Source: Todiramphus chloris collaris (taxonomy: Eukaryota; Chordata; Aves; Coraciiformes; Alcedinidae). Taken from it: 64,000 nt of DNA. The stretch spans positions 7,829,426 through 7,893,425 of the forward strand of contig JANVCC010000270.1 of NCBI GenBank assembly GCA_025345505.1, in the 5' to 3' direction. The notes below the pieces were generated by a model that made no database searches, had not been told where the DNA came from, and saw only the letters and a program-made list of their open reading frames with translations. Of this stretch, positions 49,001 to 61,789 are shown one piece after another (position 1 is the stretch's first letter; each line of letters begins with the position of its first letter). The translations under genes were made by a program, and so were the position numbers.

Positions 49001-52000
49001 AAACTGTTCTGTCTGCTAAGTGATCACTTTATTTTATAGTGAAATGGCAGGTGAAGAAATGCACGGAAAGTGGTTTAAATCTTGTTACCCTCTGACCACA
49101 ATAGTATTTTACCTTTGCATGGGTTAAGAGAACAGCAGGGTCTGAACAGCTGGTCACTTGGTTGGATTGTTGGTAGTTCTAAACCTCTCATAAGGTCGTG
49201 CTGAATGCAAATGTCATGTAAGCTGAATACTGAGATTTTTATAGCATCACTCAAGGCCTCTCGAAGGCAATGCATAGAACATGGGAATGGAAGCTGTAAT
49301 CTCTAATGCCACAAATCCTTTATGAGGATTATCTCTGTTATCTCATCTTTCATCAGAGAATTACATGTCATATAGACACATAAATGGCTTGGTCACAGAA
49401 AGATCCTTTAGAAAAAGGTAGCAGGGAGGAAGTTTGGTTTGTTTCTTAGCCAAGGAGAAGAGGGAAAGCTCTGCAAATGACAAACAGATCGGAGTAAAGT
49501 CCTGTTTGGGTTCACTGCAGATCTTGCTCGCTTGGGAGAATTAGCCAAGGGAACTGAATCCTCATGGTCTTGATTTGTCTGTAGTCCTTTACAGCCATGC
49601 TTGTGCCTCCGTTTCCCTTTTGCTAGGTTCAGTTGGTCTGCATGAGTGGCAGGGGCTATGGAAAGCATAAGACAATCGGTGATTCAACCCTGTAGCTTCA
49701 CATTGGCCAAACAAAAGCCTTAGGATTGAATAACTCAATCTTAGGATAGGATTGCTTGACTTAGGCTCAGATGTATAGCTGAACAGAAGATTTGCTCATT
49801 GCAAAGACACCCTAGATTAATCTTTCGTAGTTCTCTCCTACTGCCTTCACTTATTTTTCTTTCTAGGACCCTGCTGGTTTCTTCAAAGACAGAAATAAGA
49901 AAGTATGATGTAGTTTCCCTGCTGTCTGTGACTTTCCTTATGCCTCCTACCTATCTTGTATCTTCTTCCATCCATGTGAATGAGATTCTAACCCAGCCTT
50001 GTACACGTGCTCTAGTTACCTTATTCCCCTCTCCTTCACACCTGTGTATCACCCTATGTTTCTTCCTAAAGTTGCACTCTGGCTCTTTTTTATTAACCAT
50101 AAAGCAGATTTAATCCTTCCATTCTTTTCTTACCCATCTATCAGTATCCCTTCCCTCTCCAGTGACCAACCAATTTCCAATCCCTTTCCTTCTTTCTCTT
50201 AAGAGCGCTGAATGTGTTGGTTATTGCCAATAATACAGTGTCAGAGGTGCTGCCTTAGACCCTCTCCAGTCCAGCTTCTGCACTTCTCATTCATCTCAAG
50301 CCACTCTCACCTAGCTCTCGAGTGATGTTAGGACAAAAGGGAAAGGAAAGGGCATGTTGGCATAGCTTGCAATTTTAAATACCTGTTTTGTATTCTCCTG
50401 TTTTGGGAACTGACTAAGCCCTACTAAAATTAATGAAGTCTTTCCACTGATGTGATGATCCTTAGACCAGGCTCAGCAAAATTATACATTATGTGAGTCA
50501 GGGTTCAAGAAGGAATTCCAGTATTTTCATTCATAGATGGCTCATTTCCTGTAGCTTTCATACTGTCCTTTCCACTCCACTGACCTCTGTCTGATCGTAT
50601 ACGATCTCCTTTATATTCCCTCTTACAGGATAAGTAGTTGGATGTGCATAGAAGAATGTTCCATTTTCTGAAAGAATTTCTTGGATTCCCTGAAGAGATT
50701 AGTACAAAATTTTAATTAGGGGCATTGGCAGAGTTCCCAAGTGCTGGTACATTAGGCTGTGGTTTTAGTTTTCATTGCCCGTTTTGGTTCCTATACAATG
50801 CATAGGATTTCTGATGAGTAGTTTACTTTAAATGACGCACGTTTTGTCCTTCCAGTTTTTAGCCATCCCATTGATACAGATGAGTCATGATTAGCAGCAA
50901 AGTCTTCTCTTTTCCTTCCAAAGACTGGGGAGGTTGCCCAATATTCTGAGAACAATTGTCCAAAAGATGTCAGAGTTTGAAGTGACCAGTGAAATTTCCC
51001 CTGAAACTCTGGAAGGCATACAGGATGCAAGTGTCATTAATTAAGCTCTAAGAACCTACAGTGCTGTGGGAACCTGGCATAAAATACACAAGCTGAACTT
51101 TGTTTGCAACTTCCTTCTGTTTAGGAATTCATTAAAGGGCTGAAGCATTTGCAGAGATTTCAGGACCCAGTGCTAGAATGGCTAATTGCTGGCTTGGTCT
51201 TTTGTATACAGTGTACCACATAAAAGGACTGTGATCAAAGAATGCAGGTGCTGCCGAGGGCAGTGAGAATGCGAGGACGGTGATTGTTTGCCGGATACAA
51301 TATATAACGTCTCATTTAGCTGTGCTTTGCTTTGGTCCATGACAGGATTTTGTAGGAACTGCTGAATGATTTTGGCTGAAGTGATTTAATAAATGCGTTG
51401 TTTAAGGAGAACTAAAAGTTAATACCTCTTCTTTCATCTTCCCTCTGTTTTCCTTCCTTCTAGCTCCAGAGGGAAACAACCACTACTGCAGATCTAACTT
51501 AGGTGAAGGCTTTAGTAAGTTTAACTTGGTTTCACCTTCTTCAGTATGTTAGAGGTGGCTGTCACAGTTAATTTTTGCTGGATCCATGGTCTTGTAGTGA
51601 AGGAGAGCTACACAGTACAGCTCAGCTTATGTATCTTCACACTGAGAGCTGAAGAAATCACAAATGACTTTATGACTTTATTTACTGTACCTAGGTTTTC
51701 TGCTCTAACTGTTCTCATCTTGCCAATCTTTTCATATGGTGTTCTCATCAGCAAGTCAAATAGAAGTCTGTGATGAAGCTTTCTTCTTTTTTAACAGCCA
51801 TCCTATTTGATCACCCCCCACAAATAGCACAAGCCATATGAAACAAGTGGAGCTGTGGACCCTGTCTTGGAGAGCGTGCATGAGTAATTAAATGATACTC
51901 CCTTCTGTCACCATTTTTGCAGGGAGGGGGATTAAAATCTGTGTTCACAGGCTGAGAGCAGGTGTCTGTGATGAGATCCCATGCTGTGACATGCATGCAG

Positions 52001-52709
52001 CACATTCTTACATGAAAAGCCCTGGCTGATGAAATGACCACAGGAAGACAACATGGAACCCTCCCAGCATGATCAGAAGCAGCATAATTAAGCTCTGTGG
52101 TTAATTTTGAAGTGAGTGTGTGCCTGTTTTAGAAGAGCATTAAGACAAGTAAAAACAAGGCTATTTTTTTAATTATATTTTGGTCTTCCTTACATTCCTT
52201 AAGAAGACTGTCTTGCTTCTTGCATGGTCAGATGATACAGTGACTCAGAAGTGAACACACACATCTTTACGTAGATGGGATTTAGTAACTTATCCAGTGT
52301 GGTTTTAGAGTTTGTTTCTTAGTTGTGGACGTGTTCTAATTTGGCAGAAGGCAGCACTGAACCCACAGTTTCTACAGTTGTTCTTGACACGGTTGTTTTC
52401 ATTGTAATTATGACTGAAAGCATACAGAGACTCCAAATTCCATATCATCTTGTTAGAACTTCCCTTAGAAAAGGCAAAATAAAACTTGGGCAAGACTCAG
52501 AGAAAAGATGAATGTTTGTGTTAGACGGATTAAAAAAAAAAGAAAGACAAAAAAAAAAAAAGACAAAAAAGACAGTACTACTGATGGCAACTGTCCTTTG
52601 CCTTGTATTACTGTATTTTTCCACTACAGAACTTAAAATGCTTTCCTGATTTCTGTGAAGCAACTTGAGAAATTCTTTATATGTGCATGACTATGGCTAT
52701 TGCAATAGT
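46001..52709. other. Unique sequence
   Basis: No coding exon or repeat family is recognised. A short frame from the ATG at 46387 (MAATERGWGKSRQDR, then stop) has a GTAGGG at its end that could be a donor, but there is no CpG island or other support. Confidence 0.5.
52531..52572 (+). repeat. A-rich low-complexity run
   Basis: About 40 bases of A runs broken by 'gaaagac'-like units. Confidence 0.8.
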
Positions 52710-52800
52710 GGTAAAGCAGAGGTTTGGAAAGTGAAGCCACTTGCTCTAACAGGGCAGTGAGTCAGTGATGAAACTGGGAAGTCAAGACTGAAGTACCCAC
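52710..52800 (+). mobile_element. MIR: MIR SINE relic
   Basis: The order 'cagaggtttggaaagtg', 'ccacttgctctaacagg', 'cagtgagtcagtgatgaaac' and 'tgggaagtcaagactgaag' follows the MIR core ('agaggttaagtgacttgccc', 'aaggtcacacagc', 'agtggcagagctgggattc', 'aaacccagg'). This is an old amniote tRNA-derived SINE. The match is patchy, as expected for its age. Confidence 0.45.
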
Positions 52801-53239
52801 GTCCATCTTAATGCAGAATATCTGGTGTAAACCTGTAGCCTAGCTATGTATGGATTGATGGAGTGACAGAGAAAAGCTTGAGGATTCATAAACACCTTTG
52901 CTTGTCTCTTGTTCTTGCTTTGTTCTGTTCTGTCATTTGCTTGGTTTTTTGTGGTCAGATTTTGTGTTGTTTTGTTTCTTTTAACCTCAATACAGGCCAG
53001 GTCCTTCTCAAACATGAAAGAAGGCTCTGTCTGAGAAATTCATTAGTCAAATTAGACATAAAATAATGAGGGAGTGAGGAGGAGGCAGCAAGGGATGGGG
53101 GTGGGAGGGGAAACATGGACAAGGATAGCTAGAGACAGTTCTGTGTGAGGGTAGCTGATTGAAACAATGGTACAGTACCTTGACTAATGTAGAGCTAATT
53201 AAAACTGTGTAGGACAAAGCACTTCTAAATATACTGTAG

Positions 53240-53470
53240 GGAACAATCTTTCTATGGTAAATCCATCCCCAGTGAAATTCCATTGACTTCAATGGGTTTT
53301 CTTCTGGGATGAATTTGGCCTGATAACCTAATAAGTCTTTTCTGTCTCTAATTTCTAAGGACCTTTTGTCAGAAGCATAGCAAGGAACCTCAGGCTGGCT
53401 TTCAAAAGTGCTGAGCACCCAAAACTCTGACTGAGGTCTCCGGGAAATACAGGTACTCAATAACACTGCA
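53240..53470. repeat. Ancient amniote interspersed repeat
   Basis: Two characteristic blocks are present: 'ttccattgacttcaatggg' near 53278-53296, whose arms CCATTGA/TCAATGG are complementary, and 'gtgctgagcacccaaaactc' near 53409-53428. Both belong to a repeat I recall from bird, turtle and crocodile sequences, in which 'gctgagcacccacaactc' adjoins 'ccattgacttcaatggg'. I cannot assign the family name with certainty. Confidence 0.5.
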
Positions 53471-56400
53471 AATTAATGCTGAACGGACTGGTTTGTGTTT
53501 GCTGCGAGTTTGCTTTCCGTGCAGTGCCATCGCATCTGCAAAACGACCCTAAGTTAACCTCCTAAGCCTTCTGAGGCAGAAACTCAAAACACCTCACACG
53601 ATGCAATACAGAGCTTAGCAAAGGCCTCCAGGCACTGATACAATAAAAATAATTAGTAAAAACAACAGTAAATTATAAATTCACAGTGTCTGTATTCACA
53701 GAGCAACAGGGAGTAAGTATATGGGCTGGTTACATATAGGTGGGCTTATTTTTGTTATCCAGTTTCAAACTGACTGGTCTGTTTTGTTGGATAAATGATG
53801 TCCAGTGTTTTCATAGGTTTTTTTGTGAACTAAGAAAATGTGTCTTTTATGACTCTGTAAATGTCACATTGAGAAATAGTAAAAAATAAATGAATTCATG
53901 TCATTATTGTCTTCAGGATAGAGCAACTGACTCTTCCTTTCACTCTTCAAGCACCACAGATTCACATACTTCTGATAAAATCTTTGTATAGCCATTAAAT
54001 TTACAATGGTAGCTATGGTTGGCATCTTTGAGGTGACCAGGACTGTCACATAAAACCACATCAGACTTGTTCTGAAAGGTTCAGGCCAAACACAGAATGT
54101 GGTCTTTGGAACAGATTTGCTTTTACTGCACTGCTATTGTAAAGTCTGCTCTGCTTTGGTGTCCCTGTCATGGAAGATGTACATTGCAGAGATAACTATA
54201 GTAACACCCTAGTTTCTCTCACTTAACCTCTTGGTTTTAGCCAAGAAAAAAAATAAAAAGAACAAACAACAAGAAAACAAATTCCCAACAACAGAAAACA
54301 GCACCATTTAATGAGTTGTATTCTGGTTTTATTGAGGGCTGTTTCTGAGAGGAGGATTACTGGTTTATCTCTGCTCCTTTAAAAAAGAGATCTGTTCAAT
54401 TACTCAGTGTTTTGTTTTTTAAAAGGGCAGCTCCTGGAGATCTTAAAGAAATCCATAATGCAAGAGGGAAGGAATATAATAGACTGGTTTGGAAAAAAAA
54501 AAAAAAATACAATGAGGAGAAAACATAACATACAATATATTTGGTGTGAACTTTTCCCAGAAGATTGCTTGAGCCTCACAGTACACTTACAACCAGAGTA
54601 CAGTGATGCTGGGCAGCCTGCCAGTGCTTGTTATTGTAGTACTGTGTGAGCCAGTTCCCTGGTGAAGAAAGAAAGAAAGAGAGAGACTTTCCTGTGCCTT
54701 TCATAGGTGTCCCACACTTTCCTCTCTGCTTCCTCTGAACACCTTCCTGTTCTTTACATCGAGGTGCTTTGGTGTGCGCTACACTGTGCAGATGTCGTGC
54801 TACTGGTTTCGCGTGTGGTGCTTTCCCAGTTCAAGAGGACTGACACAGGGCTGTATTGCCTCACTGTGCTGGAGGTCTCAGATGACAGCTCTGCCTGACA
54901 GTCTAACAGTAAGGCACCCCGTGATACGCGTAGCCGTGACGAGTAACACCTTGTCCTCACAACAGAAGTATCTGAGAAGGGAAGCATTCCTCAGGAGTGG
55001 GTGCCAGCCTAAGTTGTATGTCTACGCTGAATTTTGCAGTCAGATGTCAGCCAGGTTAGCTTGGGCTTAATATCGTGCTACAGATGCCAGCGAGGCATCT
55101 CCGAGTTGTTGGGAGCGCTGGCAGACCTCCTTCATGTCAGCCTACAGAACAGTGCACAGACAGAGATGAGTTAAAGGCTCACAGTCTGGCCCTGAACATA
55201 CAGCAAAGCTGAGTATGGATGAAGGAGACCTCCCACGTTATTGTATCTATATTCTACCTGGAAATTCATCCAAGAACATTTCAAAATCAGCAAACATGGC
55301 ATGGGGTTGTTTTTATTCCCTCCCCTCCATATACACACACCTCCTCTTCATGCTGATATGTTGCCTTGAACCCTGAAACTACAGCACTCTCTGGGAAGCA
55401 CTTACGCAGCCTCTATCAGAAGCATGCTGGGCTCCCAAATGTGATAAGAAGCTGATAAAAACGATCTGGGCATTAAAACAGCCTTAGTGGAAGAATGTTT
55501 AGCTAAATAGATACCATCTGTCCCTTAAAGTGAGCGTGTCCTTGTTCTGCCCTGGCCTGACCACTATGAGCTGTTGCTTTTGTGGCGTGGTCCATGTGCG
55601 GACTGGCTGTTGTTCCCAGGACCTGGGGCGACTTTATGCAATGTGGATTTTATGAGAAACAGTTTCAGTTGTAGGGATTTTATTTATTTATTTATGTATT
55701 AAGGATTAAAGATTGGTAATGAAAACAGCATTTTTGGCTAATACAGAAAAGTACTGGACTGGAGCTCGGCTGAATATTCCTATTAGCCTGTACAGCACAT
55801 TTCTTTAGGGAAGCCAAAGAGGGAAGGAATCCTGGAGAGCTAAAAGCAGCGTGCAAATTATCCAAGAGAACTTTCCTGTCAGTAACAAAACAGTGCACGT
55901 ATTTTACAAGGGACACGGGCAGTTAGCACCCAGCATTGACTCTACAGTTTTTAAATGCATTTTCTTCACCTCCTCATGGGCATAGTGGAACAGAGCTTGG
56001 ACAGACTGACCCTACGGACAGTTCACTGAACTGTTACACAGATACATGGGAAAGAGGTTAAAGGTAATAATCAGAGGGTGACTTGCTCTGAGAATAATTG
56101 AGCAAACTTTGGGACTGGCAGGATTAAAGTGGGAGTGTAGTCTACCTAGAGCAAAATCCTGCAGAGCACAGGGTGCCAAGAACAGAAGGACTATCCTGCT
56201 TGACCAGCCAGGGTCAGATTGTGAGACCTGCAGTAGGATAGTTATCTGGATAATCTAAGCAAATTCACACTATATTGTCCAAGTGAATCTGAATATCTGC
56301 TGTGGGTGATAAAGAGAGGTCAGCCTACCTGAGGTGCCTCACTGGAATACCTAAAAGTAGACAAGTTAAAGCCCCATGATGGATATCAGGGCCCTGATGG

Positions 56401-56524
56401 CACTAATAGGCCTTAATGGTCATGACCAGCTTAACCCGGGGCCTCCATCCCACCCCTTCCCATGGACCCAAGAGCCTTATTTCAGCTGAGGCCTGGGCTT
56501 CCATCTCTGAGCTTCGTTGTAGGT
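53471..56524. other. Unique sequence
   Basis: No coding exon or transposon is recognised. It holds a poly(A)14 run at about 54494-54507 and a GAAA/GA repeat at 54664-54687. Confidence 0.5.
54664..54687 (+). repeat. (GAAA)n(GA)n microsatellite
   Basis: Three to four GAAA units are followed by GA units. Confidence 0.85.
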
Positions 56525-57020
56525 GGAATGGAACAGAATGGAAGAACTGTGTTGGAAGAGACCTAAAATGGTCATTGAGTCCATCTGTCTGACCATTTCA
56601 GGGCTGACCAAAAGTTAAGGCATGTCATTAAGGGCATCGTCCAAATGCCTTTTCAGCACTGACCACCTCTCTAGGAAGCTTGTTCCATTTCTCTTGGTAA
56701 AGAAATGTTTCCTCAGGTCAAGTCTGAACCTCCCCTGATGCAGCTTTATCCTGTTCCTGTGTGTCCTTGCACTGGATCCCATGGAACATCTCTCTCTCTG
56801 CACTTCCCCTCCCTCAGGAAGCTGGGGGGAGACATGAGGTTGCCCTCAGCTTCCTTTTCTCCTAGCTAGAAAAACCCAGTGTCCTTAGACGTTCCTCATA
56901 GGACATGCCTTCCAGCACCTTCACTAGCTTTGATGCTTTCCTCAGGGCACATTCAAGGACCTTCACATCCTTTTGAAACTGTGGGGCCCAGCTGATGGGA
57001 TTGCATTCCCATACAGTGCT
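56525..57020 (-). mobile_element. CR1: CR1 LINE fragment, about 495 bp, diverged
   Basis: The minus-oriented CR1 has a clear 3' end at the left (complement 'gtgttggaagagacc') and passes through blocks whose complement reads 'aagcttgttccatttctc' and 'agcaccttcactagcttt'. The minus reading gives RFRLDLRKHFFTKR, a decayed form of the CR1 terminal motif. Similarity fades at about 57000, where a short local duplication and hairpin lie. It is diverged, probably older than the 31 kb copy, and has several small gaps. Confidence 0.85.
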
Positions 57021-57041
57021 CCCCCATCGTATGGGAATGCA
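57002..57041. repeat. Perfect 13-bp inverted repeat
   Basis: 'tgcattcccatac' at 57002-57014 is exactly complementary to 57029-57041 across a 14-base loop. The right arm also forms a near-exact direct repeat with 56995-57007: 'atgggattgcatt' against 'atgggaatgcatt', 12 of 13 bases alike. Confidence 0.85.
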
Positions 57042-58549
57042 TTTCTTACAGTTATTACAGCAGCTTATTTCAGGACATGCTCTTCACCGTGCATTTGCCT
57101 TATGGAGTCCTTTGCAAGGAGGGAAGCATGGTCTGAAAATGCACTGGCTACCAGTTTGTAACTTGAAGTGTAACTCAAAACCTAGTTTTAGGCTTGCAAA
57201 TTCCATGTCATTTGAAATCCTTGTTCCTCAAACGCTGTCTTCTCTCTAAAAGCCCTCTGGACAGGGGTCACACCTGGCAAAGGATTTTGTCTCTAGCCTC
57301 ACTCTGTCTGCTGAGCCACCAGTTTCACGTTTGGGCACGTGCAAGGGCCTGTTGTCTCTTCCCACTGAGCTGGCATCAAAATGCTGAGATTCTTTAACTG
57401 ACTAGACATAGTCTGGCAGTTTTCTGCAATCTTCTGCACTCACTGCACCAGTTTTGCAAACTAATCACCAAGTGTGTGCTAGAAGAATGTTTTCCATAGT
57501 TTCTTTTATCAATTTAAAATAACAAACAGTGAAGTTCCTTTGTATCTGAACAATGTCATCAGTAACTTCATCAGACTGACAATCTCAGGTGGTTTCAGGT
57601 GGGTGGATAAAAAAGCAAACCTCCTCAGCCCTTCCTGGCAGCTCTCTTCCAGGTGTGTAGGGACTCTTCAAGAGAGACCGTTGCCTTTTGGTGTCAGATG
57701 ACCACCTGGCCAGCCAACTCCTTGCCCACACCAGCATGATCAGCAACAACTTTCCTCTTTACCTGCAGAATTTATTTAAAAACTCAGCAATGTCTCTTTG
57801 CACTCCTGGAGAGTAAAACTCATCCCCCCAGACAGCAGTGCATCATACTGACCCACCAGTGTCTCACCTCTTGGAGCTTTTTCAGTGTCTGGGTTGATTT
57901 GGCATGTTCTCCAAGGAAGCTTCCAACATGAAATTGCAGTTAACACCAGCCGTGGTTATTTCCTCTCGTAGGAGGAGACATCCATTTCTGAAGTGACTGC
58001 ACTGACACCATCCTCAGATGATGGTGTCATCCTCAGATGACACTTCATCCACAGGCTGTGTCCGTGGCTCACCTGGCCCGTGGAGTGCTGAATCTGCTGG
58101 TCATGGCTGCATGAAGCTGGACTCCAGCAGGCTCGTCATGGGTGAAAGCCTCATTAACACATCTCTCAGGCTCCACCCTCACTGCTTTGATGCCATCAGA
58201 TGTATGGAAAGAAGAAGTTCATGGTCTTTTTAGTTTAGACTGAAAAGAGAAAATATTTTTCAAGACATGTAGGCTTCCTTCTCTGACAGATACAGTCATT
58301 GTCCACATCATACTCTGGATTTCGTGGCATCAACGAACCAGAAAAAGCTGTATCTCATGGTCTGTTTCTACAGCTCCCATATTCCATACCAGCTGAAGCT
58401 CTGACAGAAAAGAGGAGCTGCATTAAGAAACCATGTGTGAAGAACTGCAGAGTAGAAATAGGTAACCCAACATCAGGTGAAGCACCATGACATTCTGCTC
58501 CAGTCTGGAAACATGGGAGTAGGGAAATGTTGCTGGAGGCATAAGGAAG
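57042..58549. other. Unassigned sequence between two CR1 fragments
   Basis: Neither CR1 nor any other family is recognised here. The stretch from about 57640 to 58230 has more even composition than its surroundings and several short frames on both strands, none long or with a motif I know. It holds the small tandem repeat at 58009-58043. Confidence 0.45.
58009..58043 (+). repeat. Two-copy 19-bp tandem repeat with hairpin
   Basis: 'catcctcagatga' recurs 19 bases apart, at 58009 and 58028. The junction makes a palindromic hairpin, GTGTCATC at 58024-58031 with GATGACAC at 58036-58043 and a 4-base loop. Confidence 0.8.
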
Positions 58550-58720
58550 TCACAGGGTGACCACAAGCCACCAATGTGATACAGGCAAAATGCTGCTTTG
58601 TGTGTCAGGCAAGACATTTCTATAGGGAAGGAAAGCACTGTGCAAAGCCCAGGTGAGACCTCACCTCTACTGCTCTGTACACTTCTCAGGTTCGAGAAAG
58701 AGAAATTTCATCGGGGTGAA
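58550..58720 (+). mobile_element. CR1: Old CR1 LINE fragment (ORF2 interior)
   Basis: Plus-oriented similarity to the part of CR1 ORF2 just upstream of the usual 3' fragments: 'ccaccaatgtgatacaggc', 'acatttctatagggaagg', 'gcccaggtgagacctcacct' and 'ctactgctctgtacac'. The last two match the family's 'tgagacctcacctggagtac' region. No 3' end is present, so it is truncated on both sides and has no usable frame. Confidence 0.62.
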
Positions 58721-61681
58721 GGTAGACAAAGACTAAGCAGTTGATTAGGAGTATGGGGGACTTACAGAAGAAGATGAAGATGACTAGAAGGAGCAAGATG
58801 AACGCTGAGAGGGCTGCCATCACTTTCAAGAGAGATATCAAAGGTAAAGGTCAAAGGGGGAAAAGACGTCTTGAAGCACAAGGAAAAAGATGGTCAAGAA
58901 CGCAAAACGAATTCAGCTCTTCTTTCCAAGAGGAAGATCTCATCACCAACAGTGTAGTAGCAAATATCCTTTGGTGTGTTGCTAAGGAATGGTGAGGAGA
59001 TCATTCATCTTTCTATATCTCTGCAGAGTTTGTGCAGAAGGAAGTGAACCCTGTCGTTCACCTCTGGCATCCTGATTGTGCTTTACGAAGAGCATTCATA
59101 GCAGTGATGTTATTCAGAGTAGCACTTGCTACACTGTCTTTTGATTAAAGCTCAAAAACACAGGTCTTGGGATGGGGTGCAGAAGTTGAAGCCTGCCAGC
59201 CAGCTGACTGTTCATACAAGAAGCTCTTCAAATGTTCTTAATCACAGCCAGAGGGCAGCCAGGTAAGAGGTGAAATTCAGTTCTGTTATATAATTTTCAG
59301 GATCAGACCCTAGTGAGCACATTTCTTCCTGTTGTGGAATGGTGAAATCAAACCTCTTTGATGGGCGTTTCGGCTGAGCCTTTATGAGCTGGTTAGAAGC
59401 GCTGATCTTAGGACCTGGTCTATTTTCATTGCATGTGTTACGCAGATTTCCCTAAAAAGGAATCCTGTGCCTTAGCCAGGAAGATAAATAATGAGAAAAC
59501 ATCTGCTATTTAAGCTCTGGACTGACCTATAAATCTTAATGATGAATGCAATCCCAGAAGCAGGAATCATCTGCAGATTGCAAAATTCGCTCACTCTTTT
59601 TTTTTTTTTTTTTTGTTTTCCTTTTATTCTGTTTGTTGGGTTTGTTTATTTTTTTTTTAACAATTTTGTTGTTGTTCCTGTAATTTCTGGTAATTTGGGA
59701 GCCCCTTACTGTTTCATTATAACTGATAGGAGATGCTGAGAGGGGAGCATGGCAACCATAATAACACAAGAGGAATGGAACAGACAGCCCCTACAAGGAG
59801 CTGACAGGCAAAGAATAATGACAGAGTAGAGGATGGATAAATAATAGTTTAGATGATTTACTCTTGAGAAGCTCTGGAGGGTGGGATGCTTCTTTGCCTG
59901 TTGATTTCAACCTCACATGCTAAAGAAACGAGTTTGCTTAGCTGCTTTAATCCTTTGCTACCTTTTCCCCTGCTAGGGGATGGGAAGCTGCTTCTCTCTC
60001 AGTGCTTCCCTGTGGCCTGCCTCCCAAAGACAAGATTGCTGCTTCGAATAACAAGAGGTTTCTCTCTCCTTTTGTCTCTGGAGCTTCGAAAGAAGGGGCT
60101 CAGCAAACATTTAAAACAACTGTGTCTGTGATGACCATAGAATTAAAGAGGCTAGAATGCAAAATGCTGCGGAGAATGTCAGGTTCAGCATTCAGAGGAG
60201 GATGTTAGTGTGAGGCATGACTCACCTGCAGTGTGAGCAAAGATAAGGCAACTCTCATCTTGAATTTACCTGGGTTGCTGAATAGAACTGGAGGGCCTCT
60301 CACACAGCAAGTCATTCTGTTATCTGTTTGTTTATAGCAAGGTCAAGGTAATTTTATTCCCTGTTTCACATTGCTTTAATCTCAACATTTGAAGAGGTGA
60401 TGCTGGGGTAAAAGTCTCAGGAGACTGTGAGCAGCATATGGACCATTTCTCTTGATAAAATCATAGAGCCATCTGCCTGCAAGTGGGCAGTGATAGAGCA
60501 AATCTTCTCCCAAAGCTGTTAAGAAATCCTTACATCCCATAAGTCGGTATCCTTGGTCTGTAATTTTACAGACAGGCTTGTAGGTAAGATGCCAATGGAA
60601 ATCATTCACTTACCTGTCCCAGACTAGTACAGAGCGACAAGAAAGCTGGGCTGGAAACTTAACCATCTGGGAGTAGTGCTCTCAGGGCAGAAATGATTCC
60701 ATTCTGAGTTAAACTAGAGAGGCGTGGCTGTGATTCTGGAGTGGCAGGGCTGACACTATTCAGGCACACAAGCAGACTAAAAATAAGATAGTGTTTTCTG
60801 GTTGAAATGGCAATTCAGGGAGTGAGAGCTGAAATTAAACACATGGTGATACTCATATTTGTTGTTTCCTGTGCCCTGAATATCATCTGCATGAAAATCA
60901 GGTGAATCCTAGTGTTATTCTGAAAGGGCTGTCCTCATTAGATTGAAATTTTCTTAATGTGGAGCAAAGAATTTTGTCTAGAAGAGAAAATAAATAGGAG
61001 TCTAGCAACCTGATCAGTGATCAGAAGAGGGTGAATGGGCTTGACTGATATCTAGAGTAAAGCAGTGCTGTGCTCTTTCAATTACAGGTTTAAGACTGCC
61101 ACAATTGACAGATTAAAGGTGTTCACCCTAATCCAAAATTATACTTTCCCCAGTCAAACTGGCCATTGTGTCAGCTTCAATTTGTTCAGACACGTCACTC
61201 GTAGTGACTGATTGGACTGATTCATTTGCACACTCTTTGACAAGGTCCCTGTGTTGTGTTCACTCCTTACTCTTGCTGTTTCCCTTGTCAGACATACTCT
61301 AGAGGCATTTCCATTATCTCCCATGTAGCTGTACCTCAGAAATGTACTGGACTGGAAAGAAAAATCCTCAGGCCAATTATTCTGACATAAACTCTACTTA
61401 TCAGAAAGCACTAGAATATGAAGCATAAGTTAAAATAGCTTAAAAATAGGGCACATACATACACACAGAGAGACCCCAGGCAGACACCTAAGTAATGCTG
61501 TGCTCAGAGTCTCTGCCATATCTGAGAACGGATGAACACTTTTAAATAAGAAACAACCCAAACACTGCCTCAACATCCAGACCAAAAGAGTCTCTGAGAA
61601 TGGAAGTGCTTTAATTTAAAGCAAAACCAACAAATTGTTTGCACAAATCTGCCCTGTATTTTTTTTTTCTGTTAGAAGCAG

Positions 61682-61789
61682 CAGCAGCAGCATACTGCTT
61701 GGAGAACTGTTACCCTGTAATCTTCCCCACTCTTTGAAAAAGGAACAAGAATAAACGTTTACAGATTTCTGAGAGCCATGCTGCTGCTG
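61682..61789. repeat. CAG/CTG inverted repeat pair
   Basis: 'cagcagcagcat' at 61682-61693 is complementary to 'atgctgctgctg' at 61778-61789, with an 84-base spacer. The left arm is part of a (GCA)5 run. Confidence 0.75.

Noticed and set aside
54707-54898. Open frame with a 'TDTGLYC' stretch resembling the immunoglobulin DxGxYxC motif
   Set aside because: The spacing is wrong by one residue, no partner cysteine or tryptophan lies at the expected distance, and no splice signals frame it.
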